This document shows positions 1-10,798 of a stretch of 64,000 bases of DNA, piece by piece. A program made the position numbers and the translations under genes. The notes under the pieces were generated by a model. The model had not been told where the DNA came from. It searched no databases and saw nothing but the letters and a program-made list of their open reading frames with translations. Source of the DNA: Scylla paramamosain (taxonomy: Eukaryota; Arthropoda; Malacostraca; Decapoda; Portunidae); assembly GCF_035594125.1 (NCBI RefSeq), contig NC_087185.1, forward strand, positions 14,161,664 through 14,225,663, given 5' to 3'. The stretch's first letter is position 1. Each line of letters starts with the position of its first letter.

Positions 1-253
1 TTAGCGTATGCATTAAAAACAAACATCTGAAGTCACACAAGGGCCTTCCGATCTCCATTTTTTGTGTGTGTGTTTTTTCCAGCTTATTTTTCTCGCTTGA
101 AGGCTGAAAACAATTCGATCGCCTTATTTATTAAACTGAGGGAGGCTGTCCTGAAAACACCTGGAAAATAGGACTTGAAGGGCAGTCACTTCACCGGGAC
201 TGTAGTGAATATTGTGTTTCATCTTATATTTTAACAGCATGTGACTTCCTAGT
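1..253. other. AT-rich sequence, nothing recognised
   Basis: Mixed-composition sequence without long open frames or visible repeats; no gene supported. Confidence 0.6.
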
Positions 254-283
254 AAAATAAATAAATAAATAAATAAATAAATA
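254..283. repeat. (AAAT)n microsatellite
   Basis: About seven perfect AAAT units, followed directly by the GGTGAAATGA repeat unit of the next region. Confidence 0.95.
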
Positions 284-845
284 GGTGAAATGAAATGACT
301 AAAGATGTAGATATTAATGGAAAAGAGGAAACAGGGAAGGAGGGAAGGAAGGAAGGTAAGGCGTTAAGGAAGGTAGTAAGACAAAATTTAGGTGAAATGA
401 AGTGACTAATGCAGGAAGCCCAGAGATAAAAATGGAAAATCGAAGAGGAGACAAGGAAAGAAAGGAGTAAAGGAAGTGGGCAAAGAAAGAAAAAGAAAAA
501 AGGAAGGAAATAAGGAAAGAAGAGAGAACGGAAAGAAAGAAAGAAGAAAGAAAAACAAAGGAAAGGAAGTGAGGGAAGAAAGAAGGGAACGAAGAAGGGA
601 TGAGAAAAAGGGAAGGAAGGAGGCGAAGGAAGGAAAGAAGAGAAGGAAGTAAAAAATTATCATTGATACATAGACGCTGAAAATAAGAATAGGAAGAGAG
701 AGAGAATAAAAAAAAGCAGATAAGGCAACGGACAAAGGAAGGAAGGAATGAAGGGAAGGAGGTAAAAAGACAACTGCTGCCCGTTAAAGGAGGAAAAAGA
801 CAGACGGGAGAGAATTTTACCTCCAAACAACCGAACGCGACTTTC
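284..845. repeat. Purine-rich GGAA-type degenerate repeat with a ~110-bp duplication
   Basis: Plus strand is almost all A and G with many AAGG/GAAA words. The block AGGTGAAATGAARTGACTAA occurs at 283 and 390 with similar sequence after it (AATGGAAAA..., 316 and 430), so a local tandem duplication is visible. Phe/Ser/Leu-rich minus-strand open frames here are compositional artefacts. Confidence 0.7.
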
Positions 846-1268
846 ATGCCCTGGAATTAATAAAAATGTAATCATCTGACTTGAAGTATCAGAGTAGCGC
901 ATCACTGGGTCGTTTTAGTAAAGATCTCGGGCAATTTTTGACTCTCTAAATGCGGTGGCTGTCTTGTGCTCTTATTTAAACAGAATACATGTTTTTACTA
1001 AGTTTCACGAGTGCTGTCTTAAAATGAATGAGCTGTGTGCTGTCAAGTAGATTTCTCAGTCTAAAAATATCTGGTTTCGCACGATTTCAAGTTGGAATAG
1101 ACTGATTTAATGTTTCAGGAAGCCACCCGGATTTTAAAGGGTTAAAAACAAATGACACGAGACACTGGTCATTTTTAGCTTAACTTTTTTTTTTTACAGG
1201 GTTTCCACTTAAGTGATGTTAGGAACCGTGGCTTTACACCTTCCTCTGCCACCTGCCACTCTGCCCAG
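846..1268. other. Unique sequence without gene
   Basis: Ordinary mixed composition; no open frame over 60 codons and no repeat seen. Confidence 0.5.
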
Positions 1269-1269
1269 G

Positions 1270-1480
1270 GTTCACATTCCGAAACCCTTCTGCGCCACAC
1301 CTCCAGTATTTCAAATAGCTCTGGTTGGAACTAAAGGGCTTTTTAAGGATGTTTTCACAGTTTTAGTGAGAGATTAACAAGATTTCTACATTACTGAAAG
1401 GGATAAAAGTCTTCAGAACCCCGGCTAATCATCCCTGTGGCCTTGGAAAATAGTCGAGGTGAGAAAGCCAGTCATGCAGG
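1270..1480 (+). mobile_element. MITE family copy 1 (degenerate)
   Basis: Matches the copy at 58,961 in the same orientation: shared words include TTCTGCGCCACACCTCCA near the left end, AGTGAGAGATTAACAAGATT in the middle, and GTCTTCAGAACCCCGGC toward the right. Against the reverse complement of the 20.3-kb copy it also keeps GGCTAATCATC and TGTGGCYTTGGAAAA. The ends are eroded, so boundaries are approximate. Non-coding; the translated reading of its right end is not a gene. Confidence 0.75.
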
Positions 1481-1684
1481 CACAGGTTCACAGTTCCCCG
1501 TCCACCTCCACTCGTTCCACCAGTGTCCAGAAACTTAGCTCTGTCTTCCTCTTGCTCTCGCTTCCTCTAGTCTTTCTAATAAGCAGTTCCTCTCAATGTC
1601 CTCTGCTCTCAGTACACGGCCAACACACCATGACCACACGCAGACACGTATCCTTATTTTATGATTTTATTTTATTTCTTAGGT

Positions 1685-2070
1685 GTGCAATGTTTAAATA
1701 AAAATCAAATAAACAATTAACAATGGAGTACTTTTATATATTGTATCCCTTTTGTAATTTGATTGTTTTTTTTTTACTTTATGTGTGTGTAATGTTCAAA
1801 TGAAAATAAATAAATAAATAAATAAATAAACAACAGAGTATTTCCATATATTGTATCCAACATGCTGCAGCTGGATAAATCACTTGTATGTAACGAAATG
1901 GTACAACATAATAAATCCAAATACCTTTTGTACTTTTACATGAACAAAATAAATGAATAAATACACAGCGGTTTCCATATAATGTATCCAGCGTACTCGA
2001 GCTGGATAAATCACTTGTATGTAATGAAATAGTGAAACATAATAAATTCACACATCTTTCTTGCCTTTAC
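1685..2070. repeat. ~145-bp diverged tandem repeat, three units
   Basis: Three head-to-tail units share AATGTTYAAAT..., CCATATATTGTATCC, and in units 2 and 3 GGATAAATCACTTGTATGTA. An (AAAT)n tract (1804-1830) lies in the second unit. Units differ by point changes and small indels, so the duplication is old. Confidence 0.85.
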
Positions 2071-2340
2071 AAAAAAAAAAAAAGACCACAAAGAAATTAT
2101 CTCCACGTAATTCTGAAAAAGTCTAATTCTACTCCAAATGTTCTCAAGAAAAATATTGGTATGTAAGGAACCAACTGAACTAATTTTACACACCCAGCTG
2201 TTCTTAGGAAGGAAAACTTGATGGTAAAAATATCCCTGCTTAATTTTCAACTTTACATCTACTCCAAAGGTTCAGAAGTTTGGGGAGAATTCTTATAATG
2301 AAGTCGTGTTTTCAGTCTTGTAATGATTTCGAGTTTGATT
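2071..2340. other. AT-rich sequence without gene
   Basis: TACTCCAAAKGTTC recurs at about 2131 and 2261, hinting at another ~130-bp duplication. No coding signal. Confidence 0.4.
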
Positions 2341-2360
2341 TTTTTACCTTGTTTTTCCAG

Positions 2361-2455
2361 AGTTCAGTCCGGGGGTGTTGAGTTGAGGGGGACTCAGGTA
2401 ATTAAACAAGGCCCAGGTACTGAAGAAGAGTCCTCTTCAGGTAGGCACAGAGAAG
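2361..2455 (+). CDS. Candidate internal exon, unknown product
   Basis: A strong acceptor-like tract (TTTTTTTACCTTGTTTTTCCAG, ending 2360) precedes 95 open bases, closed by AAG|GTACGT after 2455. Read after one split base, the peptide is VQSGGVELRGTQVIKQGPGT followed by EEESSSGRHRE, hydrophilic and without a recognised domain. Three further GGTA donor-like words (CAGGTAATT, CAGGTACTG, CAGGTAGGC) lie inside the block, so several 3' ends are possible. The frame runs on to a stop at 2529. No neighbouring exon was recognised; chance occurrence is quite possible. Confidence 0.25.
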
Positions 2456-2556
2456 GTACGTCCTCGAGGGAACAATTGAAAAGTGACCTCCTCCTCAAAT
2501 TACAAGGTCGTCCTCGAGTTAAAAATTAGTCCTTTAAAAATGTAATGAAAGGATGT

Positions 2557-2593
2557 GAATGAATGAATGAATGAATGAATGAATGAATGAATG
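2557..2593. repeat. (GAAT)n microsatellite
   Basis: About nine near-perfect GAAT units. Confidence 0.95.
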
Positions 2594-2851
2594 GGCGTGT
2601 GACGCAGTGAAGGAAGTCGGAAGGTCAGAGCTCTTAACCATGGCGTCTTTGTACCATAGATGAATATACAAGTAAATACATAAAAAATAAACAATGCATC
2701 TTGAATTGAAAAGAGAAAAAAAATTGTACTCGTTATTGTAAGGGAGTAAAGGCCCAAAGTCGTCTTATAGAATACAAAAATAAAAATAACGCCAAAATAT
2801 CGTTACAAAACATTTAAAAAGCACAAAAAATATTATTTCAACGCGAAAAAC

Positions 2852-2853
<2 letters not shown>

Positions 2854-2897
<44 letters not shown>
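2854..2897. repeat. (AG)22 microsatellite
   Basis: Perfect dinucleotide tract. Confidence 0.97.
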
Positions 2898-2900
<3 letters not shown>

Positions 2901-3486
2901 TACACCGTAAAGAAAAAAGTTTAGTAAATTCACCAAACAGACAATTCAAGAGGCCAACACCGTGTAGTTGCCGCGGGGAGTCCAATTAAACGCGTGACAC
3001 TGTGGTTCCCAACACGCGTCACCCTCACCACGCCAGGCAGACACACCGAACACAACACAATGTAACTTAACCTTACCTAACCTAAACACTGCATTACATC
3101 ACAACCCACTGTACCACAAGAGCACCTGATCTCTCCTATTCTTTCTACAATCCTCCTCCTCCTCCATGTCCCTATCCTAGTCTCCCTCCTTCTCCTCCTC
3201 CTCGTCCTATTCTCTCTCATCCTCTTTTCACATCCGTATCCCTCCTCCTTCTCCTCCATTCTCTCCTCTTTATCTTCCTCCTCTTCTTACTTCTCCCCCT
3301 CATATTTTTTTTTGTTTGTTTTCTTTTCCTTTTTTTCTTTTTTTTTACTCTTCTATCTCTTTCTTCATCCTCTAGGTTCTATTTTCTTCTTTCATCATCC
3401 ACCTCCTCCTTTCCTCCTCCTCCTTTTCAGCTCGGAAAGAGAAGAAGCTCCCCTTTAGAAGACAAAGCATTAGTATTTTGTGAGAG
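2898..3486. other. Mixed then CT/CTC-rich sequence
   Basis: 2940-3060 is fairly GC-rich with no open frame; TTACCTAACCTAAAC occurs near 3075. From 3125 the plus strand is pyrimidine-rich with many TCC/CTC words. No gene supported. Confidence 0.5.
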
Positions 3487-3520
3487 CCAGAGCGAAAGCG
3501 AGAGCGAGAGCGAGAGCGAG

Positions 3521-3566
<46 letters not shown>
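3487..3566. repeat. Compound (GAGAGC)n-(AG)n microsatellite
   Basis: Hexamer GAGAGC/GAGCGA units (3490-3524) pass into perfect (AG)n (3525-3566). The hexamer differs from three AG units by one base, so one probably arose from the other. Confidence 0.95.
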
Positions 3567-3569
<3 letters not shown>

Positions 3570-3616
3570 GACATACACAGACAGGCAGAATTACAGATCA
3601 AAAACGCTGACACCGA

Positions 3617-3618
<2 letters not shown>

Positions 3619-3706
<88 letters not shown>
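3619..3706. repeat. (CA)44 microsatellite
   Basis: Perfect 88-bp tract. Confidence 0.97.
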
Positions 3707-3707
<1 letters not shown>

Positions 3708-4347
3708 GGAGGCACAAATAAACGCACAGCAACAGGTGAGAGAACAGGTGAGGAGCAATAAACACCAGGTATCTGAAGGGAGGCACGGAGGGAAGGAAGG
3801 ACGAGACAAACTATTTCTCGCCCAAAGATTTCATTACTGCGCGAGGAAGGAAACGGAACCAGAAAAATGGATGGGAGAGAAAGAGAGTGAGTGAGAGGAA
3901 CGTTTCGAGGTATTGGCGCGCTGTGAAGGACAAAATATATGGCAAAGGATCATTAAATTCCACGAGAGTAGGAGAGGGAGAGGAAGAGGAAGGTTGGGTA
4001 AGGAGGGGGTAGTAAAGAGAAACAGGATCGAAAAGAAAGGAAAGGAAAAGAAATACTAATAAGACATTTTCACTAGCCGAGATTATACTAGAAGATAAAG
4101 ATAAAAAAAACAAATCAACAAGGAATGAAAAGGAAGATAAAACGAAAGGAGAATGGAAAGAAAACCGTACATATTGCCGGCCTATTTCCCTCTATCACTG
4201 GGAGAAAGAATGGAGTAACTGGAAGAGGGGAAGGAGAGGGAAAGGGGTAAAAAGTAAAGGGTAGTTACACAGGGAAGGGAAGATGGGAAGAGGGAAGAAT
4301 ATTGAAGGCACACGGCTAGCCTGTTTGTTTCGCCCTATCAACTGTGA
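3707..4347. other. Purine-rich spacer
   Basis: Plus strand biased to A and G with GGAA/AAGG words; no coding evidence on either strand. Confidence 0.5.
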
Positions 4348-4419
4348 AGGAGGAGGAGGAGGAGGAGGAGGAGGAGGAGGAGGAGGAGGAGGAGGAGGAG
4401 GAAGAGGAGGAGGAGGAGG
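4348..4419. repeat. (AGG)n microsatellite, left arm of an inverted SSR pair
   Basis: About 24 AGG units with one A interruption. It is complementary to the (CCT)n tract starting 71 bp downstream. Confidence 0.97.
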
Positions 4420-4490
4420 TAAAGCCTTCTGTCATGACTTAGGAAAACACATGCAAGTCTTGCGGAGGAATTAACACATCCTCGCTAACT

Positions 4491-4590
4491 CCTCCTCCTC
4501 CTCCTCCTCCTCCTCCTCCTCCTCCTCCTCCTCCTCCTCCTCCTCCTCCTCCTCCCCACCACCACCACCACCACCACTACCACCACCACA
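4491..4590. repeat. (CCT)n then (ACC)n, right arm of the inverted SSR pair
   Basis: Perfect (CCT)n from 4491 to about 4556 passes into (CCA)n to about 4590. CCT pairs with the AGG array at 4348-4419. Confidence 0.97.
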
Positions 4591-4780
4591 AGACTTACGC
4601 CAATTCCCGGAAGTTTTGACCGCTACATCATGGAACCGCTAAAGCCAACGAGACTCGGAACGCGGGTCTGGGCTGCATGCGTGACTGGCGCTGAGAAACT
4701 ACCTCCCCCCTGCCGAAGAATTGTGAGGCAGGGAGTGGTACCAGGAGAGAATAGGGAGGGTGAGAGGGAGGATGAGAAAG
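4591..4780. other. Short mixed-composition segment
   Basis: A brief GC-richer stretch (4610-4735) with a short minus-strand frame ending in a stop at 4628; not convincing as an exon. Confidence 0.4.
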
Positions 4781-5466
4781 GAAAGGATTAGGGAAAGTTA
4801 AGATAAAGGAGAGAATTGGGGGATAAAGGGAAGGAAGGAGAGAAGATATAGAGAGATGGAAAGTGAAGGGAAAATTAAGATATACCAAGAAGAGGAAAGA
4901 AGAGAAATAGAAAGAGAGGAGAATAAGAAAGGAAGAGAAAAGGAATAAAACGAGAGGGACGAATTAGACGGAATAAGAAGGAAAAGAACGGAAAGAAGAC
5001 AACTATGAAAAGAAACCGGGAGATAAGAAAAGGGCAAGGAAAGGAAAGGAGTAAAAGATAAAAGAGGCAATTAACAAGGGAATAAGTAAACGGAAAAAGA
5101 CAGAGGAAGGAAATAAGACGAAGGATAAAAAAAAAGATGGAGAAAAATAGGGAGATAGAACAAAGAAAGAAGTAAAGATGGAAAAGACAATTAAAGAAAG
5201 CAAAGGATTAGAGAAAGTTAAGATACAGGAAAGAATTGGGAATAGAGGAATACACCAAGGAGAGGGAAAGAGAGAAATACAGATAGAAAGAAAACAAGAA
5301 AAGAACACGAAAGGAGTAAAAACAGAAGACGGATAAATTAGATGGAATGAGGAGGAAGAGGAAGGAAAGAAGAGAAGTAGGGAGAGAAACAGAAAAATAG
5401 GAAGTGAACAAGAAACAGGAAAATAATAAGAAAGCAAAGAGAAAAGGAGATAATTAACGATGGGAT

Positions 5467-5565
<99 letters not shown>

Positions 5566-5640
5566 GAAGAGAACAAGTGATAAAGGGATATGGAAATAGG
5601 AAGAGAGCAAGAAACAGGAAAGGAATAAGAAAAGGAAGAG
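4781..5640. repeat. ~420-bp higher-order tandem duplication in purine-rich DNA
   Basis: AAAGGATTAGRGAAAGTTAA begins at 4782 and again at 5202, followed in both by GATAMAGGARAGAATTGGG. Later shared words include TACACCAAG/TATACCAAG and GAATTAGACGGAATAAG / AAATTAGATGGAATGAG. Smaller ~110-bp similarities (GGAAATAGGAAGAGAGCAAGAAACAGGAAA-like blocks at about 5390 and 5590) show nested duplication. Long Ser/Phe/Leu minus-strand frames are compositional. Confidence 0.75.
5472..5561. repeat. (AG)45 microsatellite
   Basis: Perfect 90-bp tract inside the purine-rich array. Confidence 0.97.
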
Positions 5641-6333
5641 ACAATTAATGGAAGGATAAACTAGAAGGAAAGAAGAGAAAGAAAGAAAGAAGATAAAAAA
5701 AGAGCCACAAGGAAGAATAAATTAGGGAGAGAAATTAAAAGAAAAGAAAGAAGGGGAACAGAACCGTAAAGAAAGATGGATACAAAAAGTAATAACGAGA
5801 TTATATATAAAAAAAATATACAGGTGGAAAAGACGCCAATTTGGGAGGGAAAAAAAAAAGAGAATGGTGGTGATTCAGAGTTTATGGACACGTGTGAGGA
5901 GGAAATAAGGAGGGAATATGGAGGAAATATGAGAGCTATGGGAGGAAATAAAAGGTAATTTGGAGGACAGTAGGCAGAACTTGGAATAGAGAGCCAAGAA
6001 TAAGATTTGGGAGAGCGAAAGACAAAAGAAATACATAAAGCGACTTAAATAAGAACAACAGAAGAAGAAAAAGAAGTAATACTGAGGAAAATGAACATAA
6101 ATAAGAATAAATAGGAAAGTTACAAAACCGAAACAAAAAAAACGATCAAAGCAAACAAATCTAAAAAAGAAAAAAATAATACAAATGAAAAAAAGAAAAA
6201 AAAGAATGGAGAAGCAAACAAGACTTAGAATAAATGGAATAAGGTAAATTAAGAAAAGAATGAGGAAAAATGGCTTAAAAAAAAGCAAAAGAAAGCAAGC
6301 AAAAAACAAGAATAAGGACAAAAGAACAAAACT

Positions 6334-6337
<4 letters not shown>
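5641..6337. other. A/G-rich sequence
   Basis: Continues the purine-rich pattern with poly-A interruptions; no gene recognised. Confidence 0.5.

Positions 6338-6424
<87 letters not shown>
6338..6424. repeat. (AG)n microsatellite
   Basis: Perfect 87-bp tract. Confidence 0.97.
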
Positions 6425-6427
<3 letters not shown>

Positions 6428-6568
6428 CGAATCGTCAAGAGAGGCGTGGCAAAGGTCTAGACAAGATGAACCAAGAGTAAACTTCATGTCTTCGCTGAGT
6501 GACAAGGCGATCCTTTTTTTTTTTTCCTCACACGAAGCACTGACCTGTGACAACGCCTGAGGGAGTGG

Positions 6569-6636
6569 GAGGAGGAAGAGGAGGAGGAGGAGGAGGAGGA
6601 GGAGGAGGAGGAGGAGGAGGAGGAGGAGGAGGAGGA
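6569..6636. repeat. (AGG)n microsatellite
   Basis: About 22 units with one AAG variant near the left end. Just left (6425-6560), the minus strand reads openly for about 45 codons after a pyrimidine tract and CAG, but the peptide is low-complexity and was not called. Confidence 0.95.
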
Positions 6637-7228
6637 AAGAAAAAGAAAGTGGTGGCAGATTCACGCGAGCCTCAACAAGGATAGGGAGAAGAGAATGGCA
6701 AAGATTGAAACATTGAAAGGAAAGAGTAGAAAAAGGAACACGGAAAAAAAAAATAAGAAAAACGAAACCAGAATAAATGAAGAGACAGGAAACATCCATT
6801 GAGAAAAAGACTAGTAAGAGTAAACTAAAGAGTAAACTAGTAAGAATAAACTATGATATAAAATAAAGTATATCGAGAAATAAATTGCAAGAGAAGATAC
6901 AGGAAAATGAGGAACAAATAGAAGAGGAAAAGAGAGAAGCTAAAGAAAAAGGGGGGAAAAGGGAGAAATGGGAGGTAAATGGAGAAATGAAGGAAGGGGA
7001 AAGTGCAATGAAGGGGGGAATGAAGAGTTGAAGGGAAACATGGAAAAGAGAAAAGTGGGGAAGGAGAGAAGTGGGGAGCGAGAGGAAAGAGGTAGAGGAT
7101 CAGAAGAGGGAGGGATAGAAGGAGAGGGGAGGGCTGCAATTGAATGGGGAAAGCGTGAGGGTTTTGACAGAAAGCGCTTTGTCCTTCCAGCAATAGGAAA
7201 ATGTGCAAGACACCACGATTTTTCATTC

Positions 7229-7231
<3 letters not shown>
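6637..7231. other. Purine-rich spacer
   Basis: GGGA/GAAA-rich plus strand; no gene recognised. Confidence 0.5.

Positions 7232-7297
<66 letters not shown>
7232..7297. repeat. (AG)33 microsatellite
   Basis: Perfect 66-bp tract. Confidence 0.97.
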
Positions 7298-7301
<4 letters not shown>

Positions 7302-7355
7302 ATTTTCATTAAACTTTTCAACTTATTTTATTCATACTAGTCAATGAACATAACA

Positions 7356-7356
<1 letters not shown>

Positions 7357-7422
<66 letters not shown>

Positions 7423-7444
7423 TAATAATAATAATAATAATAAT
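7357..7444. repeat. (AAT)n microsatellite
   Basis: About 29 AAT units with one AAC unit near 7420. Confidence 0.97.
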
Positions 7445-7914
7445 GGTGTTTCCAGTAAGCCAGGGAACCAAACCAATAACACAACGTAGAGGAGGATCTG
7501 AAGGGACCATTAACTACAAACCCATGACAATATTCCCTTATCACAAGATCTATTCCTTGGAGAAAAAAAATACTAAAACTAATAATAAAACCTTCCCGGT
7601 AATAGACGAAGCCTAAATGAGCCAAATTGCCTCCCTGGATAAGACAGGTTATTGGAATAAGCTAATTTTCTCTTAATTTACGACGCAAAAAAAACGTGAC
7701 TCAGGAAAAGACAGGGAAAACAGGGACGGTGGGAGGTGACTTCCTTGCGACATAACAGTAACAGGATTTATGTATGAAGTAGTGACATTTTATTGAAACA
7801 TATCCAAATACATTGCTAGTCTTTGTGATGGACCAACAACATACTTCAAGTCACCAGTGGGCGTTTTAATATTGTACCTTTGTGTTTTATAGATGTGGAT
7901 TCTGTTGCGGTCAG
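7445..7914. other. Unique sequence without gene
   Basis: Mixed composition; no long open frame other than extensions of the flanking SSR. Confidence 0.5.
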
Positions 7915-8021
<107 letters not shown>

Positions 8022-8088
8022 CGTAGAGGAGAAAATATTAGTTTATAATTACTAAACACATGAAGACAAAAGATTAATTTTTATGAGT

Positions 8089-8589
8089 GTTAAAAGTAGG
8101 AGGCTGGAAATAATATTAAAGTTATACTAGGAGCTGGTCAGACCTCATCTAGACTACGCTGTGCAGTTCTGGTCCCCACATTACAGGAAAGATATAGGTC
8201 TATTAGAATCAGTACAGAGGAGAATGACTAAAAGGATACAGGGGATGAGGAGTATTCCTTACGAGGCGAGATTGAAGCTGTTAAATATACATTCTTTAGA
8301 GAGACGTAGGTTAAGAGGGGACCTGATAGAAGTCTTTAAGTGGTATAAAGGTTATAACAAGGGGGATGTGAGCAAAATTCTTAGGATCAGCAACCAGGAT
8401 AGAACAAGAAATAACGGGTTCAAGCTTGAAAAATTTAGGTTTAGGAAGGAGATAGGAAAAAATTGGTGTACAAATAGAGTGGTAGATGAGTGGAACGGAT
8501 TCAGTAATCATGTTGTTAGTGCTAGGACATTAGAGAGCTTTAAGAGAAGATTAGACAGGTTTATGGATGGGGATAATAGATGGAAATAG
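8089..8589 (+). pseudogene. CR1 ORF2 C-terminal remnant
   Basis: Encodes the region after the RT palm (thumb/C-terminal part) of CR1-like ORF2. Key words are VRPHLDYAVQFWSPHYRKDI, LESVQRRMTKRI, LLNIHSLERRRLRGDLIEVF, RTRNNGFKLE and the closing TLESFKRRLDRFMDG. The reading frame contains a TAG in LKLY*ELVRPHL (about 8128-8130), then runs open to TAG at 8587-8589. The RT catalytic motifs (FADD) and the endonuclease are absent. The family is the same as the minus-strand copy at 60.2-62.0 kb, but the two are clearly diverged. The ATG at 8161 is just an internal methionine, not a true start. Confidence 0.85.
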
Positions 8590-8600
8590 GTAGTGAAGGA

Positions 8601-8628
8601 CAGTCCCCTGTATTTCATACAGGGACTG
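8601..8628 (+). other. CR1 3' UTR stem-loop
   Basis: CAGTCCCCTGTAT, loop TTC, then ATACAGGGACTG: a 12-bp stem with one bulged C. Conserved 3' hairpins are thought to guide template recognition by CR1 reverse transcriptase. Confidence 0.75.
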
Positions 8629-8667
8629 CCACGTGTAAGCCTGGACGCTTCTTGCAGCTTCCCATAT

Positions 8668-8687
8668 TTCTTATGTTCTTATGTTCT
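8668..8687 (+). repeat. CR1 octamer tail (TTCTTATG)2.5
   Basis: Two and a half TTCTTATG units end the element. Many CR1 elements end in short octamer repeats instead of poly(A). Confidence 0.8.
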
Positions 8688-9211
8688 AAAAGATAAATAA
8701 ATAAAAGCCACGTACAGCTCCTTATACAAACACATATTAACATAATACTAATAAACCTGAGGTATTGTAGAGGCGAGAATCTTGCTTTATAACTACTTAA
8801 CACGTGAAGACATGAGGCAGTATTGAGCCAACATAATTCTCTGGTAAAACTGATAGAAAAAAAAATAAATAAAATTAAATAAAAAGCCCTGTACAGTTCC
8901 TTATATTAACAGACATTAACGTAAAAGTAACAAGAATGAAGTATCGTAGTGGCAAAAATCTTACTTTACAATCACTAAACACGTGAAGGCAAGAGAAAGT
9001 ATTGAACGAAAATTATTCTGGTGAAAACTGATAGAAAAATAAACGAAAGTCACGTACAACTTCGCATCTCAACACACACATAACCTAAACCATCAAGTCA
9101 CGGTAAGGGCAAAGGTCTTGCTTCACAACTTGCACAGTGAGGCCAAACCACGGTGCGTGCCATAGCTACTGAACAGAGAGAGGAATGTGTAGAGCTTACT
9201 TGCGTCCAGAA

Positions 9212-10330
9212 AATGCCAAAACTCAACATATCACAGGTCACTGAAGTCAGGTGAGACTGTAAAGGGATTATTTATACCCTACGGAAGAAGGTAATGGGTA
9301 ATGATTGCAAGATTACGCCACAAAGTTAAGAATCTGAGACAAAGCACTCTACAAATCACGGGGTCACTCAAGTCAGGTAAGACTGAAAAAGTGAGTATTT
9401 ATATCTTACGGATGAAGCCCAAGGGTGAAGCATTGCATACACTGCAACATTACTCCACAAAGTTACGAATCTCGGTCAGATTATAATCAACGCAAACTCT
9501 GCAATTCACAGAGTCAGGTAACTCAAGTCAGGTAAGATTGTGAAAGTGACTATATAATATAACCTAAGCAAAGAAACTAAGTGGTGATACATTTAAGATT
9601 AATCCATAAAATTAAGAATCTGATTCAAATTATAATCAACGTAAACTCTACAATTCACAAACTCACTAAATCATCTAAGAATGTGAAGAAAATAATTATA
9701 CCCTACGACAGGAGCTAAAGAACACATTCCAAGATGATCCACAAGTTTTGAAGTTGAAACACTTAATTTCGACCTATGAATGATGTTAACTCCTTTCCTT
9801 GCGATAACCAACAATTCACACCACTGAAGGAATGATACAAAATTATACTAGCACGTACAAGAAAGAAAAGAGGGAATAAAAGAGCTTTCCAATGTCTAAT
9901 ATATATTCTTCTTCGAGATGGCGGTAGAACAAAAAGTAACATCTCGAGTGGTATGCGATTAAAGCAAGGTGAGCCAAATAGCCAATTACCAAGGCAAACT
10001 CTTCACATCACGGGGTCACTAAGACAGGTGAGACTGGATACGATAGCGAAGAGAATAACAAGCTACCAAACAAATACTAAAGTACGAAATATTGCAAGAT
10101 TATCCTACGTAGTTAAGAATCTGAAAGGCTTAATTTTGACCTATGAGTTGCGTTGAGTCAAATTATCAAGGCAAATTCTAATTCTACACATCACGGGGGC
10201 CACTCCTCAAGCGCGTTTGTCAACTGACGGTTTATAACTTACCAAAACAAACTAAAATACTTGATTATTCCATATACTTAAGAATCTGAAGGACTTAATT
10301 ATTTTGACTTGCGAATGACGTTAAATTTAA
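9212..10330. repeat. ~150-bp diverged tandem array
   Basis: Recurring words: CAAATCACGGGGTCACTCAA / CACATCACGGGGTCACTAA, AAGTCAGGTAAGACTG, TTATAYCCTACGG, CACAAAGTTAAGAATCTG, TAATTTCGACCTATGAATGA. Roughly seven units, some partial, from 9212 to 10330. Short open frames inside (9301-9486, 9953-10156) are paralogous repeat readings, not genes. Confidence 0.8.
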
Positions 10331-10798
10331 TCATCAATGTAACCTTTTCTCTCCCATTTACAAAACCATTTATCTTCCCCATTCACAACCCACAATTCCA
10401 TTCAGTGCAAAAAAAAACATCGCCTGAACTGACGTCTGAATATGACCAATGAAAGATACGGAGTTCATTGTTCAAGTCAACCTTTCCCTTCCGTACGCAG
10501 TCTGCAAGGAAGTATCGGTAATGTCATACAAAAGTCGTTTCTGAATAAGAGCTACAATACTACGTTGTTTAATTATGACGTTAAGAACCCAATATATCAC
10601 AGCATATCGTATCCCCTTTTGTCATTTATCATTATTATTTTTAGAATTTTTTTTACTTATATTTTTTTCTCCACCTTTTGTTCTTTATTATTATGTTTTG
10701 TTATATTTTTTACTTTTACTTTATGCGTTTTTCTCCAATTGTACTTTCACATCATTATTAAGTTTAGTTATATTTTGCATTATTAACCGAAAGCCAAT
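10331..10798. other. T-rich sequence without supported gene
   Basis: Open plus-strand frames of about 110 codons (Phe/Ile/Leu/Tyr-rich) come from T-rich DNA at 10610-10770; no family recognised. Confidence 0.5.

Larger units (their letters stand above)
8075..8687 (+). mobile_element. 5'-truncated CR1-clade non-LTR retrotransposon
   Basis: A 613-bp fragment holding only the end of the reverse transcriptase ORF and the 3' UTR. The UTR has a stem-loop (8601-8628) and a tail of TTCTTATG octamers (8668-8687), the 3' layout known for CR1 elements. AAAAGAT occurs on both sides (8068-8074 and 8688-8694) and may be a 7-bp target-site duplication. 5' truncation is typical of LINE insertions. The internal stop in the ORF shows it is dead. 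Confidence 0.85.
8022..9150. repeat. ~170-bp diverged tandem array, split by a CR1 insertion
   Basis: Units share TATYGTAGWGGCRARAATCTT, ...ACTAAACACGTGAAG..., TATTGARCSAA, AAAACTGATAGAAAA and YACGTACARYTYC. Copies start near 8022 (partial), 8694, 8870 and 9040. The first copy is cut at about 8074 by the CR1 fragment and similarity resumes after 8694, so the array is older than the insertion. Confidence 0.85.

Noticed and set aside
5003..5644. 213-codon Ser/Leu/Phe minus frame, membrane-protein-like
   Set aside because: Pyrimidine-rich strand of a purine repeat; hydrophobicity follows from T/C content, and the region is a ~420-bp tandem duplication.
6425..6570. Minus-strand block after an acceptor-like tract (ALSQVSASCEEKKK...)
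   Set aside because: The acceptor tract is simply the TCC microsatellite strand and the frame runs into the AG repeat; no donor.
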